This document shows positions 47,447-56,275 of a stretch of 60,961 nt of DNA, in pieces. Position numbers and translations under genes: made by a program. The notes under the pieces are model-generated. The model worked only from the letters and a program-made list of their open reading frames with translations, did no database searches and was not told where the DNA came from. Origin of the DNA: Mesorhizobium sp. ORS 3324 (GTDB taxonomy: Bacteria; Pseudomonadota; Alphaproteobacteria; Rhizobiales; Rhizobiaceae); contig LM655201.1 of the NCBI GenBank assembly GCA_000824825.2, positions 59,484 through 120,444 of the forward strand, given 5' to 3'. The stretch's first letter is position 1. Every line of letters starts with the position of its first letter.

Positions 47447-48495
47447 CAGAGCCTTCGACAATGCTCGACGCAATGAAGCCGGACGGCGAGGCGGCCGGCC
47501 CGATGACGCGGCGCCGCTTCATCCGCATCAGCGGCGCGGCGGCGGGCCTTGCGGCGCTTGGCGCGGATTTTGCGCGGCCGGGCCGCGCGTCACCGCGGTT
47601 CCATGAATGGCGCGGTGTCGCGCTCGGCGCCGACGCCTCGCTGCGGATATACCATCCCGATGCCGCCGAGGCCGAACGCATGATCGCAGATGCGCTCTCC
47701 GAGGTGCGCCGGCTGGAGCGGGTGTTCAGCCTCTACGACGAGGACTCCGCGCTTTCCCGGTTGAACCGCAAGGGCGAGCTGACCGATCCGCCGCAGGAAC
47801 TGGTCGAGCTTCTGGCGGCGAGCATGCGCTATGCCGGCGCAACCGGCGGCGCCTTCGACCCGACGGTGCAGCCGCTCTGGGCGCTCTACGCCAGGCACTT
47901 CGGCACGAAAGACGCCGATCCGAATGGTCCGCCGCCGGCCGCCATAGGAATCGCCAGGGCCAAATGCGGCTACCAGCGCGTGAGCTTCGACGCCGGGAAA
48001 GTGGCGTTCGCGCAATCCGGCATGGCGCTGACCCTGAACGGCATCGCGCAAGGCTATATCACCGATCGCGTCGCCGAGCTTCTGCGCGCTCGCGGCGTCA
48101 CGCACACCTTGGTCGATATGGGGGAGACGCGTGCGCTCGACGCTCATCCGGCGGGCCGGCCCTGGTCGGTCGGGATAAAGGATCCGCGTGCCGAGGATCG
48201 CCTCCTTGCGACGCTTGCCCTCGACAACCAGGCCGTCGCCACGTCAGGCGGCTACGGTACCGATTTCGATGCAGCGGGGAGGTTCAATCATATCTTTGAT
48301 CCCGCGACGGGCTTGTGCGCAAATCGCTATCTCAGCGTGTCGGTCGTCGCGCCGACCGCGACATGCGCGGACGCGCTTTCGACCGCCTTTTCCGTCATGC
48401 CCGTGGAGCGTGCCGCTTCCGCGCTCAAGGAGCTCGGGGCAACGCGAGCCTGTTTCGTCTTGATGGACGGGTCGATGATAGAGCACAGCGTCTGA
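47443..48495 (+). CDS. nosX: NosX, periplasmic FAD:protein FMN transferase (ApbE family)
   Basis: A 350-residue ApbE-like enzyme that attaches FMN from FAD to a threonine of NosR. A Tat-type leader (TRRRFIRISGAAAG, residues 22-35) directs it to the periplasm. Family motifs are visible: SLYDEDSALSRLNR, GGAFDPTVQPLW, NGIAQGYITDRV, LVDMGET (an Asp-Met-Gly-Glu in place of the common N-x-GG), SGGYGTDFD and HIFDPATG. It closes the nos operon, overlapping nosL by four bases, and converges with the hyf-like genes 90 bp away. Confidence 0.95.
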   Translation: MTEPSTMLDAMKPDGEAAGPMTRRRFIRISGAAAGLAALGADFARPGRASPRFHEWRGVALGADASLRIYHPDAAEAERMIADALSEVRRLERVFSLYDEDSALSRLNRKGELTDPPQELVELLAASMRYAGATGGAFDPTVQPLWALYARHFGTKDADPNGPPPAAIGIARAKCGYQRVSFDAGKVAFAQSGMALTLNGIAQGYITDRVAELLRARGVTHTLVDMGETRALDAHPAGRPWSVGIKDPRAEDRLLATLALDNQAVATSGGYGTDFDAAGRFNHIFDPATGLCANRYLSVSVVAPTATCADALSTAFSVMPVERAASALKELGATRACFVLMDGSMIEHSV

Positions 48496-48585
48496 CCTTG
48501 TACCATGGTGGGCCGGAGGCGGCTTCAACTCCGGACTCGCCAACACCGCCGGTAGGTTGGATCAAGAAGCGACGCGCTGGAAGGC

Positions 48586-49125
48586 TCAGGCCAGGGAAGC
48601 GCCAACCGTTCCATTCGCGCCGTCGAGCAGCGCGATCAATCCCTTGAGGATCTCGATCGGCCGCGGCGGGCAGCCTGGAATGTGCAGGTCGACCGGCACC
48701 ACGCCCGACACGCCGCCCACGACGGCATAGCTGCCGGCGAAGCAGCCGCCGTCCTTTGCGCAGCCGCCGAGCGCGACCACCCATTTCGGGTTGGGCGTCG
48801 CGTCCCAGGTCCGCTTCAATGCCTCGCGCATGTTCTTGGTGACTGGCCCGGTGACCAAAAGCACATCGGCATGGCGAGGCGACGCAACGAAGCGGAAGCC
48901 GAAGCGCTCGATGTCGTAGAAGGCGTTGTTGAGCGCGTGTATCTCGAGCTCGCAGCCATTGCAGGAACCGGCGTCGACGGCGCGGATGGACAGGCTCCGG
49001 CCCAGCCGCTTGCGGGCGGCACCGTCAAGGGCGCGCGCCAGCTCGTCGACCGCCGCGTCGCTCACTTGCGGCGAACGTTCCGTCAATGGCGGGCGGATCA
49101 GGCTTTCGAAGAGGAGCTTGCGCAT
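48586..49125 (-). CDS. hyfI: HyfI/NuoB-like iron-sulfur subunit
   Basis: A 179-residue small subunit of a hydrogenase-4/complex-I-like membrane complex that carries the proximal [4Fe-4S] cluster. The cluster cysteines are intact in the hydrogenase-style pattern: C55 and C58 (SCNGCELE), C122 (GGCAKDGG) and C152 (IPGCPPRP); an extra C128 is present. It is the last gene of the hyfBCEFGI-like operon, 12 bases after the large subunit. Confidence 0.92.
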   Translation of the reverse strand: MRKLLFESLIRPPLTERSPQVSDAAVDELARALDGAARKRLGRSLSIRAVDAGSCNGCELEIHALNNAFYDIERFGFRFVASPRHADVLLVTGPVTKNMREALKRTWDATPNPKWVVALGGCAKDGGCFAGSYAVVGGVSGVVPVDLHIPGCPPRPIEILKGLIALLDGANGTVGASLA

Positions 49126-49137
49126 GACAACATGCTT

Positions 49138-50649
49138 TCAGAGATCATGGCCGGAATAGGAGCAGTTGAACGATTTGTTGCAGATTGGGAAGTCGGCGAC
49201 GATGTTGCCTTCGATCGCTGCTTCCAGCAGCGGCCACTGGAACCATGACGGGTCGCGCAGGTGGCAGCGCTCGATCAGGCCGCCTTCGCCGATGCGCAGC
49301 CAGACCAGGATGTCGCCGCGGAAACCTTCGACCAGCGCCATGCCCTCGCGCGGCTCATTTGCCGTCGCGACATCGGCGCGGATCGGGCCGGCGGGCAGCC
49401 GCCCCAGGATTTGCTCGACCAGCGACAGGCTCTGCTCGACCTCCCGCACGCGGATCCAGACGCGCGCGTTGACGTCGCCCTCCTGCAGCACCGGCACGTC
49501 GAAGGTGAGCTCGTCATAGGGCGCGTAGCCTGGCGTGCGGCGCGCATCGAAATCGCGGCCCGACGCCCGCCCGACATAGCCGCCGGCGGCATATTGCCGG
49601 GCAAGCTCGACGTTGAGCCTGCCGGTCGCCACCGTCCGGTCCTGCAGCGACGCCGTGTTGTCGTAAAGCTCGACCAGATGCGGAAAGCGCTGCCTGATCT
49701 CCGCGACCAGCGATCGGATGGCGCTCGTCCCAGCCTCGTTGAGATCGCCTGCCGCGCCTCCTGGCACGATGCGGTCGCGCATCAGGCGATGGCCGAAGGC
49801 CGCATCGGCGGCGCGCAGCACGCGTTCGCGCAGCACGCCGCAATGCGCATGCATCAGCGCGAAGGCGGCGTCGTTGCAGATGGCGCCGATATCGCCGAGG
49901 TGGTTGGCAAGACGCTCGAGCTCGGCCATCAGCGCCCGCAGCCATATCGCGCGCGGCGGCACCGCGACTCCGAGCGCCGCTTCCACGGCGCGGGCAAAGG
50001 CAAGCGAATAGGCGACAGTGCTGTCGCCGGAAGTCCTGCCCGCCAGCATGGCCGCGCGATCGAGCGGCGCACCCGCCATCAGGCCTTCAATGCCCTTGTG
50101 CACATAGCCAAGCCGCTCTTCCAGCCGCACCACCGTCTCGCCGCTGGCGGTAAATCGGAAATGCCCCGGCTCGATGATGCCGGCATGCACCGGTCCGACC
50201 GGGATCTGGTGGAGGCTCTCGCCCTCCGCCGTGAGGAACCGGTAGGAGGCTTCACCCGCCGGCTTCGCGGGCTGCGTCGCCAGAGGGTGGCTGACGCCCC
50301 ATTGCCCATGGTCGAGCCAGCGGCGGGTGTCGGGAAGGCCTTGCGGCGCCAGGCCGAAGAGATCGGCCGCTGCGCGTTCCAGCCGCAGCGCCGGCGGATG
50401 TTGCTGGCCGACCGACGGGTAGCGGCCGCCGCGGCAGTCGAGGCTGATGACGCCAATGACCCGCGCCTCGTCGAGAAGCGCCATGTGCACCTTGTCCGGC
50501 TCTCCCCACAGGCCGAGCAGGCTCCAGCGACCGGCGGCGAGCTGCTCGACGGCAAGGTTCCAGGCCTTGGGCGCCACCACGGCATGCCGCCAGGGAGCCT
50601 GATGCTCGGCCGGGCGGCCGGCCTCGATGAGATCCGTGAGCGCGGGCAT
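49138..50649 (-). CDS. hyfG: HyfG/HycE-like large subunit lacking NiFe ligands
   Basis: A 503-residue fusion of a NuoC-like N-terminal part (about 1-125) and a NuoD/hydrogenase-large-subunit-like part. The fold markers are good (PVGPVHAGIIEPGHFRF, ERLGYVHKGIEGL, ELERLANHLGDIG). Where hydrogenases have the first CxxC, this protein reads GRTSGDS (204-210); the C-terminus has CNKSFNC (C490, C496) and no DPCxxC. A NiFe centre is therefore unlikely, placing it with energy-converting hydrogenase-related (Ehr) proteins. ATG 50649 has GAGG six bases upstream; ATG 50664 is an alternative. Confidence 0.88.
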   Translation of the reverse strand: MPALTDLIEAGRPAEHQAPWRHAVVAPKAWNLAVEQLAAGRWSLLGLWGEPDKVHMALLDEARVIGVISLDCRGGRYPSVGQQHPPALRLERAAADLFGLAPQGLPDTRRWLDHGQWGVSHPLATQPAKPAGEASYRFLTAEGESLHQIPVGPVHAGIIEPGHFRFTASGETVVRLEERLGYVHKGIEGLMAGAPLDRAAMLAGRTSGDSTVAYSLAFARAVEAALGVAVPPRAIWLRALMAELERLANHLGDIGAICNDAAFALMHAHCGVLRERVLRAADAAFGHRLMRDRIVPGGAAGDLNEAGTSAIRSLVAEIRQRFPHLVELYDNTASLQDRTVATGRLNVELARQYAAGGYVGRASGRDFDARRTPGYAPYDELTFDVPVLQEGDVNARVWIRVREVEQSLSLVEQILGRLPAGPIRADVATANEPREGMALVEGFRGDILVWLRIGEGGLIERCHLRDPSWFQWPLLEAAIEGNIVADFPICNKSFNCSYSGHDL

Positions 50650-50669
50650 GTTTTTCCTCACCATGCGCC

Positions 50670-52121
50670 TCACCCCAGGATACCGGCGACATGCTGGAAC
50701 CACGCCACAAGCGGCGCCGGCAGGTAGACGCCGGCGGCAAACACCAAAGCGAGGTGCGAATACATCGGCACGTAGGACGCCTCGACCGGCGCCGTGCCGC
50801 CGCGCGGCTCGCCGAAGGCGAGGCCGGTCAGCCGCAAGAGCAGCGCGCCGAAGGCGATGAGCAGCCCGAACACCAGCGGGATCGCCAGCAGCGGAAATCT
50901 GGCGAAGGTCGAGCTGACGACCAGGAACTCGCTCATGAAGATGCCGAGCGGTGGCAGGCCGGCGATCGCGACGACGCCGATGACCAGCGCCCAGCCGAGC
51001 CCCGGGTGGCTTTCGGTCAGCCCCCTGATCTCCGAAATCTTCTGCGTGCCCTTGACCTGCGCGACGTGGCCGACGGCGAAGAAGATCGCCGACTTGGTCA
51101 GGCTGTGCATGACCATATGCAGCAGGCCGGCGAAGTTGGCGAGCGGACCGCCCATGCCGAAGGCGAAGACGATGATGCCCATATGCTCGATCGAGGAATA
51201 GGCGAACAGGCGTTTGATGTCGCGGCGGCGGTAGAGCATGAAGGCCGCGAAGATCAACGAGGTCAGTCCCATCGTGGCCATCAGCGGTCCGGGGCCGATC
51301 GCCTCCGGGCTGGCGGCGAGCAGCAGCTTGAACCGCAGCACGGCATAGAGCGCGACGTTGAGCAGCAGGCCGGACAGCACCGCCGAGATCGGCGTCGGCC
51401 CCTCGGCATGCGCATCGGGCAGCCAGGCATGCAGCGGCGCGAGCCCCACCTTGGTTCCGTATCCGAGCAGCAGGAAGATGAAGGCGACGCTGAGCAGGGC
51501 CGGGTCGAAATGCGCCGCCTTGTCGATCAGGACCGACCAGACCATTGCGTTGGTGCCCGCGCCGACAACCGGCTGGGCGGCCATGTAGACGAGGATGGTG
51601 CCGAAAAGCGCCAACGCGATGCCGACGCTCCCCAAGATGAAATATTTCCAGGCCGCCTCCAGCGCCTCATGGGTGCGGTAGATACCGACCATCAAGACGG
51701 TGGTGAGCGTGGCGAGCTCCACCGCGACCCACATCAGGCCGATATTGTTCGACACGAAGGCCAGGTTCATGCCGAACATCATGATCTGGTACATGGCATG
51801 GTAGAAGCGGAGGTTCGGCGCGGTCAGCCGGCCGGTCTCCAGCTCATGCGCGATATAGGACGCGCTGAACACGCTGGTGGTGAAACCGACGAAAGTGTTG
51901 AGCACGATGAAGACGATGTTGAGGTCGTCGACGAGAAGATATTGCCCGGGTGCCGGCCGTTCGGTGATGAAAAGTGACAGCGCGGCGAGCAAGGTGAGCA
52001 GGCTCGCTACGACGTTGACGACCGCTGTCATCTTGTAGTTCGGCAGCGCCGCCAGGATGGCCGCGGCACCTGCCGGGATGAACAGGATGGCGGCCACGGC
52101 ATCGAAGGTGGAGCTCGTCAC
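50670..52121 (-). CDS. hyfF: HyfF-like antiporter-type membrane subunit
   Basis: A 483-residue, about 14-TM protein related to NuoN/NuoM and Mrp antiporter subunits, probably translocating protons or sodium. Key charges are present: the TM5 glutamate (MWVAVELATL), the TM7 lysine (GYGTKVGLAPLHAWLPDAH) and a later lysine (MHSLTKSAIFF). It overlaps hyfE by four bases and precedes the large-subunit gene. Confidence 0.93.
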   Translation of the reverse strand: MTSSTFDAVAAILFIPAGAAAILAALPNYKMTAVVNVVASLLTLLAALSLFITERPAPGQYLLVDDLNIVFIVLNTFVGFTTSVFSASYIAHELETGRLTAPNLRFYHAMYQIMMFGMNLAFVSNNIGLMWVAVELATLTTVLMVGIYRTHEALEAAWKYFILGSVGIALALFGTILVYMAAQPVVGAGTNAMVWSVLIDKAAHFDPALLSVAFIFLLLGYGTKVGLAPLHAWLPDAHAEGPTPISAVLSGLLLNVALYAVLRFKLLLAASPEAIGPGPLMATMGLTSLIFAAFMLYRRRDIKRLFAYSSIEHMGIIVFAFGMGGPLANFAGLLHMVMHSLTKSAIFFAVGHVAQVKGTQKISEIRGLTESHPGLGWALVIGVVAIAGLPPLGIFMSEFLVVSSTFARFPLLAIPLVFGLLIAFGALLLRLTGLAFGEPRGGTAPVEASYVPMYSHLALVFAAGVYLPAPLVAWFQHVAGILG

Positions 52122-52783
52122 TGGCGCTCTCCCCGGTAGTCGTCGAGCGCGCCGACATCGACCGAATCGAACCGTTCCCGGATGCGGAACAGGAAGACGC
52201 CGATGACGATGAAGGCGATCAGGATCGAGAAGGCGACGCTGATCTCGACGACCAGCGGCATGCCCTTGGCGCCGGTGGCGGCCAGCACCAGGCCGTTCTC
52301 CAGCGACATGAAGCCGACGACCTGGCTGACGGCGTTGCGCCTCGTGACCATCACCAGGAGCCCCAGCAATATGATCGACAGCGCGAAGGCGAGATCCTCG
52401 CGGGCGAGCGGGTCGGCCTCGGGCGTCACCCGAAGCATCAGCACCATGGAGAGCGTCACCAGCCCAATGCCTGCGAGCATGGTCGGGCCGATGCCGACGG
52501 CGGTCTCGATGTCGCGGTGGATGCCGAGCCGCTGGATGATGCGGTGCAGCCCGACGGGAATGACGATCGCCTTGAAGACCAGCGCTATTGCCGCGGTGAT
52601 GTAGAGGTGATGCGCGTCCTGGATATAGGCCTGCCAGGCAACCGAGAGCGCAAGCACCATCGCATGGAGCGCAAAGACGTTGATCAGCGCGAACAGGCGG
52701 TCCTGGTAGAGCATCATGAAGCTCACCAGCACCAGGCTGCCGGCGAGCAGATGGGCGATGTCGAAGGTGAGACCGTTCATCAC
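52118..52783 (-). CDS. hyfE: HyfE-like membrane subunit (NuoK-related)
   Basis: A 221-residue, about 7-TM protein. The C-terminal half resembles NuoK/MrpC (VVGFMSLENGLVLAAT contains the conserved TM glutamate), and the N-terminal half has the HyfE-type MLYQDRLFALINVFALHAMV segment. It overlaps hyfC and hyfF by four bases on each side. Confidence 0.92.
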   Translation of the reverse strand: MMNGLTFDIAHLLAGSLVLVSFMMLYQDRLFALINVFALHAMVLALSVAWQAYIQDAHHLYITAAIALVFKAIVIPVGLHRIIQRLGIHRDIETAVGIGPTMLAGIGLVTLSMVLMLRVTPEADPLAREDLAFALSIILLGLLVMVTRRNAVSQVVGFMSLENGLVLAATGAKGMPLVVEISVAFSILIAFIVIGVFLFRIRERFDSVDVGALDDYRGERQ

Positions 52784-53736
52784 AGACTCCGCGAGACGAA
52801 CAGCAAGAGCGTGCCGAGCAGCGCCAGCATCAGCGCCGCGCCGAGGAAGTCCGGCACGCGGAAGACACGCATCTTGGCGACCGCCGTCTCGAACACGGCA
52901 AGCAGGATGGCAAGCACCGCAAGCTTGACCAGATAGGCGACGGCGCCGAGTGCAAGCGCCTTCGGTCCGGCTCCGGCATGCGCCAGGCCCCAGGGCAGGA
53001 AGACGCAGGAGATCAGCGACACGTAGAGCACGAGCTTGAGGAAGGTGGCGAGCTCGATCATCGCCAGATGGCGGCCGGAATATTCCAGGATCATCGCCTC
53101 ATGGACCATGGTGAGCTCCAGATGCGTTGCCGGGTTGTCGACCGGGATGCGCGCATTCTCGGCGATCGCCACCATCACCAGCGCGATCGCCGACATGCCG
53201 AGCGACACCCGCAGTCCGACCTCGGGCGAGCCCATGAAGGCTGCGACCGTCGAAAGCTGCGTGGCGCCAGCGACCAGCGCCAGGCTGAAAACGATGAGCA
53301 GCATGGCGGGTTCGGCGAGCGAGGCGATCATCACCTCGCGGCTGGCGCCGATGCCGCCGAAACTGGTGCCGACGTCCATGCCGGCCAGCGCCTGGAAGAA
53401 GCGCGCGCTGCCGAGCAGCGCCACGATGACGATGAGATCGGCGGTCCAGCTGAACTGGAGGCCGGCGGCGAATGTCGGAACGAGCGCCGCCGCGACCCAG
53501 GTGGCGGCGAAGATCAGGTAGGGCGTCACCCGGAACAGCCAGGACGCGTTTTCGGCCAGCACGACCTCCTTGCGCATCAGCCTGATCAGATCGCGATAGG
53601 GCTGGATCAGGGACGGGCCTTGCCGCCGCAGCAGCCTCGCCTTCACCTTGCGCACGAAGCCGATCAGCAGCGGCGCCAGCAAAAGCACCAGGAGCATCTG
53701 CGCGCCCTGCACGGCCAGCTGGAAGATCACGGCCAT
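52780..53736 (-). CDS. hyfC: HyfC-like membrane subunit (NuoH-related)
   Basis: A 318-residue, eight-TM protein related to NuoH, which couples the peripheral arm to the ion-pumping subunits. Conserved loops are clear: KVKARLLRRQGPSLIQPYRDL after TM1, GGIGASREVMIASLAEP, and ENARIPVDNPATHLELTMVHEAM, all matching the quinone-site region of NuoH/HyfC. Start ATG 53736 overlaps the hyfB stop by ten bases; the frame stays open far upstream inside hyfB, but without membrane-like sequence. Confidence 0.93.
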   Translation of the reverse strand: MAVIFQLAVQGAQMLLVLLLAPLLIGFVRKVKARLLRRQGPSLIQPYRDLIRLMRKEVVLAENASWLFRVTPYLIFAATWVAAALVPTFAAGLQFSWTADLIVIVALLGSARFFQALAGMDVGTSFGGIGASREVMIASLAEPAMLLIVFSLALVAGATQLSTVAAFMGSPEVGLRVSLGMSAIALVMVAIAENARIPVDNPATHLELTMVHEAMILEYSGRHLAMIELATFLKLVLYVSLISCVFLPWGLAHAGAGPKALALGAVAYLVKLAVLAILLAVFETAVAKMRVFRVPDFLGAALMLALLGTLLLFVSRSL

Positions 53737-55745
53737 AGCGCAAGCACCAGAAGCAGGATGACGAGGTAGAGGAAGACCAGCGTCAGGTAGCGGCGGATCG
53801 TCAGGAACTGCAGGTAGTTCAGCCGCTCGGTGGCGAAATCGATCGCGCCGGCGATCGGCTGGTAAAACGTCTCCCAGGCCACGTCGTGCATATCCACCTT
53901 GATGTGCGCCGGTTCGAGCGCGCCCGGCGCCGGCATGTCCACCGCCTCGCGGGCGCGGAATGCGAAGCCGCCGAAGACCCGGCGAATGGGCTGCGCGAAG
54001 CTGGCGGCGGTATATTGCGCGGCGGGCGCCGCCTGGTCGAAGCCGCATCCCCATGCAATGCCACGGCGCAGCGCGTGCGAGGCGAAGCGGTGGATGAAGA
54101 AGGCCGCGAGCGAGGCCGAGATCGTGATGAAGACGAACACCAGCAGGCCATTGTAGGAGCTGCGGCTCTCGGCGATCGGCACGATCGACAGCCAGGGCTG
54201 CGCCGCCTGCACCGGCATGCGGTCGCCGATGAGCGGAAGCGTCGCCGACGACAGACCGTCGATGACCAAGCCGGGCAGGATACCGGCGAGCAGGCAGAAG
54301 ACGGCGAGCACGGCCATCGCCGCCAGCGACCAGCGGTCGACCTCATGCGTGCGTTCCACCACCGCCGATCGCGCGCGGCCGAGGAAGGTGATGCCGAATG
54401 CCTTGACGAAGCAGGCCGCGGCAAGTGCTGCCGACAGCGCCAGCATGCCGCCGACGGCAGGCACGATGACCTTCAGCCCCCATTGCGGCAGCTCGGGGCT
54501 CTGCAATATGGCCTGGAAGGCCAGCCATTCCGAGGCGAAGCCGTTGAAGGGCGGCAGCGCCGAGATCGAGACGCAGCCGACGAGGAAGACGAAGCTGGTC
54601 ACCGGCATGCGATGGATGAGGCCGCCGAGCTTCTCCATGTCGCGTTCGCCGGTCGCCGTCAGCACGGTGCCGGCGCCGAAGAACAGCAGGCTCTTGAAGA
54701 AGGAATGGTTGAGCACGTGGAAGAGCGCTGCGGTGAAGGCCAGCGCGGCGGCCGACGGCATGGCGTTCGCCTTGAAGGCAAGCGCGAGGCCGAGGCTGGC
54801 GAAGATGACGCCGATATTCTCGATCGTCGAGTAGGCGAGCAGCCGCTTGAGGTCCTTTTCCATCAGCGCGTGGAGGATGCCCAGGACCGCCGTGATGCCG
54901 CCTAGCAAAAGCACGACGACGCCCGACCACCATGCCGGCGCGCCGAGCAGATCGAACACCACGCGGATGAAACCGTAGATGGCGACCTTGGTCATGATGC
55001 CGCTCATCAGCGCCGAGACGTGGCTAGGTGCGGCCGGATGGGCGAGCGGCAGCCAGGCGTGCAGTGGCACGAGGCCGGCCTTGGAGCCGGCGCCGAGCAG
55101 CATGAGGGCGAGCACCGCGCCGGCGGCGAGCGGGCCGGGTTGCGCCGTGCGCATGGCGTCGAACGCATAGGTTCCCGCCGGCCCTGCCAGCAGGCCGAAG
55201 GCCAGCAGCAGCGCCAGCGTGCCGAAGCTTGCCATCACCAGGTAGATGTAGGCGGCCCGCCGGTTGGCCTCGTCGCGGTGGTGCGACATGACCAGCGCCC
55301 ACGAGGCGAGCGACATGAATTCCCAGGACAGCAGGAAGGCGAAGGCGTCGTTGGCCAGCACGACAAGGTTCATGCCGGCAAGAAAGGCCGGATAGAACGG
55401 CAGCACGCGATGCGGCGCCGATTCATGCTGCCCGTAGCCGAGGCCGTAGAGGCTGGTGATGGTGCCGCCCAGGTTGACGACGATCAGAAAGAAGGCCGAC
55501 AGCCCGTCGAGACGAAACCTGGCGCCCGTCCACGGCAGGCCGAGCGGCAAGGTGATTGCCGACACCTCACCGGAATTGCTGGCGAGATGGCTTGCGACGG
55601 TCACGAGCAAGGCGGCTGAAATGACGAGCGCCGTACCATAGACCAGACGCGTCGCGAAGGCGCGCCGACTGACGGCTCCGGCCAGGACGGCTGTTGCCAG
55701 AAGCGCGGCAAGACCCCACAGCAGAACGGCAACGGTCGAAATCAC
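53727..55745 (-). CDS. hyfB: HyfB-like antiporter-type membrane subunit (NuoL-related)
   Basis: A 672-residue, about 16-TM antiporter-like subunit. It has the usual charged residues: TM5 glutamate (LLSWEFMSLASWALVMSHH), TM7 lysine (GAGSKAGLVPLHAWLPLAHP) and TM8 HALMEKDLKRLLAYSTIENIG. The C-terminal extension (ARAEAVDMPAPG-like region and AIDFATERLNYLQ) is typical of HyfB/HycC. It is the second gene of the operon, overlapping the XRE regulator by four bases. Confidence 0.94.
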   Translation of the reverse strand: MISTVAVLLWGLAALLATAVLAGAVSRRAFATRLVYGTALVISAALLVTVASHLASNSGEVSAITLPLGLPWTGARFRLDGLSAFFLIVVNLGGTITSLYGLGYGQHESAPHRVLPFYPAFLAGMNLVVLANDAFAFLLSWEFMSLASWALVMSHHRDEANRRAAYIYLVMASFGTLALLLAFGLLAGPAGTYAFDAMRTAQPGPLAAGAVLALMLLGAGSKAGLVPLHAWLPLAHPAAPSHVSALMSGIMTKVAIYGFIRVVFDLLGAPAWWSGVVVLLLGGITAVLGILHALMEKDLKRLLAYSTIENIGVIFASLGLALAFKANAMPSAAALAFTAALFHVLNHSFFKSLLFFGAGTVLTATGERDMEKLGGLIHRMPVTSFVFLVGCVSISALPPFNGFASEWLAFQAILQSPELPQWGLKVIVPAVGGMLALSAALAAACFVKAFGITFLGRARSAVVERTHEVDRWSLAAMAVLAVFCLLAGILPGLVIDGLSSATLPLIGDRMPVQAAQPWLSIVPIAESRSSYNGLLVFVFITISASLAAFFIHRFASHALRRGIAWGCGFDQAAPAAQYTAASFAQPIRRVFGGFAFRAREAVDMPAPGALEPAHIKVDMHDVAWETFYQPIAGAIDFATERLNYLQFLTIRRYLTLVFLYLVILLLVLALWP

Positions 55746-56047
55746 GGCAGGCTCCCGCCGATCTCGGCGTCGTCGGCATCGGGCGCCTTGGCCGCGCCGA
55801 AGCCGGCCTTCAGCCGCACGCCGCGTCCGCCGCCCTGGCTGACGGCGCCTTCCCCGATCAATTCGATGCCTGCCACCTCGAGCGCCGCGATCAGCTTCAT
55901 CAGCGAATCGACGTTGCCCCGGATGATCGAGCCGCTGGCTTCCATGCGCTGGATGGTCGGCACCGACAGGCCGGACAATTCGGCAAGCCGGCGCTGATCG
56001 ATGCCGAGCAGCGATCTGGCGGCGCGCAATTGCGGTGCGGTTATCAC
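55742..56047 (-). CDS. XRE-family regulator heading the hyf-like operon
   Basis: A 101-residue DNA-binding protein with a Cro/C1 helix-turn-helix (AARSLLGIDQRRLAELSG, LSVPTIQRMEASG, residues about 8-40) and a short C-terminal tail. It overlaps hyfB by four bases, so regulator and complex are made from one transcript, implying autoregulation. Small one-domain XRE proteins of this type occur widely in rhizobia; the ligand, if any, is unknown. A predicted promoter and an FNR-like box lie upstream. Confidence 0.88.
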   Translation of the reverse strand: MITAPQLRAARSLLGIDQRRLAELSGLSVPTIQRMEASGSIIRGNVDSLMKLIAALEVAGIELIGEGAVSQGGGRGVRLKAGFGAAKAPDADDAEIGGSLP

Positions 56048-56093
56048 CGGCGACCCTCTTAGTCAGTTATGATATATGAGGTCTCGGTGCTTC

Positions 56094-56121
56094 AGCATAC
56101 ATAAAAGGGTTCCAGCGTCAA
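56094..56121 (-). promoter_or_regulatory. Predicted promoter of the xre-hyf-like operon
   Basis: On the minus strand TTGACG (56121-56116), 16-bp spacer, TATGCT (56099-56094). The start would be near 56087, about 40 bases before the xre ATG. Confidence 0.55.
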
Positions 56122-56145
56122 TTACTGATGTTTTAGACATCGATG

Positions 56146-56159
56146 TTGATGGTGATCCA
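56146..56159. promoter_or_regulatory. FNR/FixK-type box upstream of the xre-hyf-like operon
   Basis: TTGAT-GGTG-ATCCA matches TTGAT-N4-ATCAA at 9 of 10 fixed bases. Its centre is about 65 bases upstream of the predicted transcription start, close to a class I activator position. Confidence 0.5.
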
Positions 56160-56275
56160 CGGGCGCGCACTTGTGAGGCCAGGGCCGCTCCCTTGCCGTT
56201 CCTCATGCCACCTATGCCGGCAGGAGTGGGTAGCGTATTCGCGGGATGGCTGCGCTTACCGTTCGCGCAAGGTGA

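Noticed and set aside
48496..48585. Terminator between nosX and the hyfI-like gene
   Set aside because: Only 5-6 bp imperfect stems (CCGGAG/CTCCGG, CCAAC/GTTGG) without a T-run; not strong enough to call.
50691..51977. A 428-codon plus-strand frame opposite hyfF
   Set aside because: Charged, motif-free sequence mirrored from a membrane protein; hyfF has conserved antiporter motifs.
53737..54054. Upstream extension of hyfC
   Set aside because: The extra 106 residues lie inside hyfB, are Arg/Gly-rich and lack homology; ATG 53736 fits the family N-terminus.
48586..55745. Functional NiFe hydrogenase-4 or formate hydrogenlyase
   Set aside because: Large subunit lacks the canonical NiFe cysteine motifs, and no maturation or formate dehydrogenase genes are in the window.
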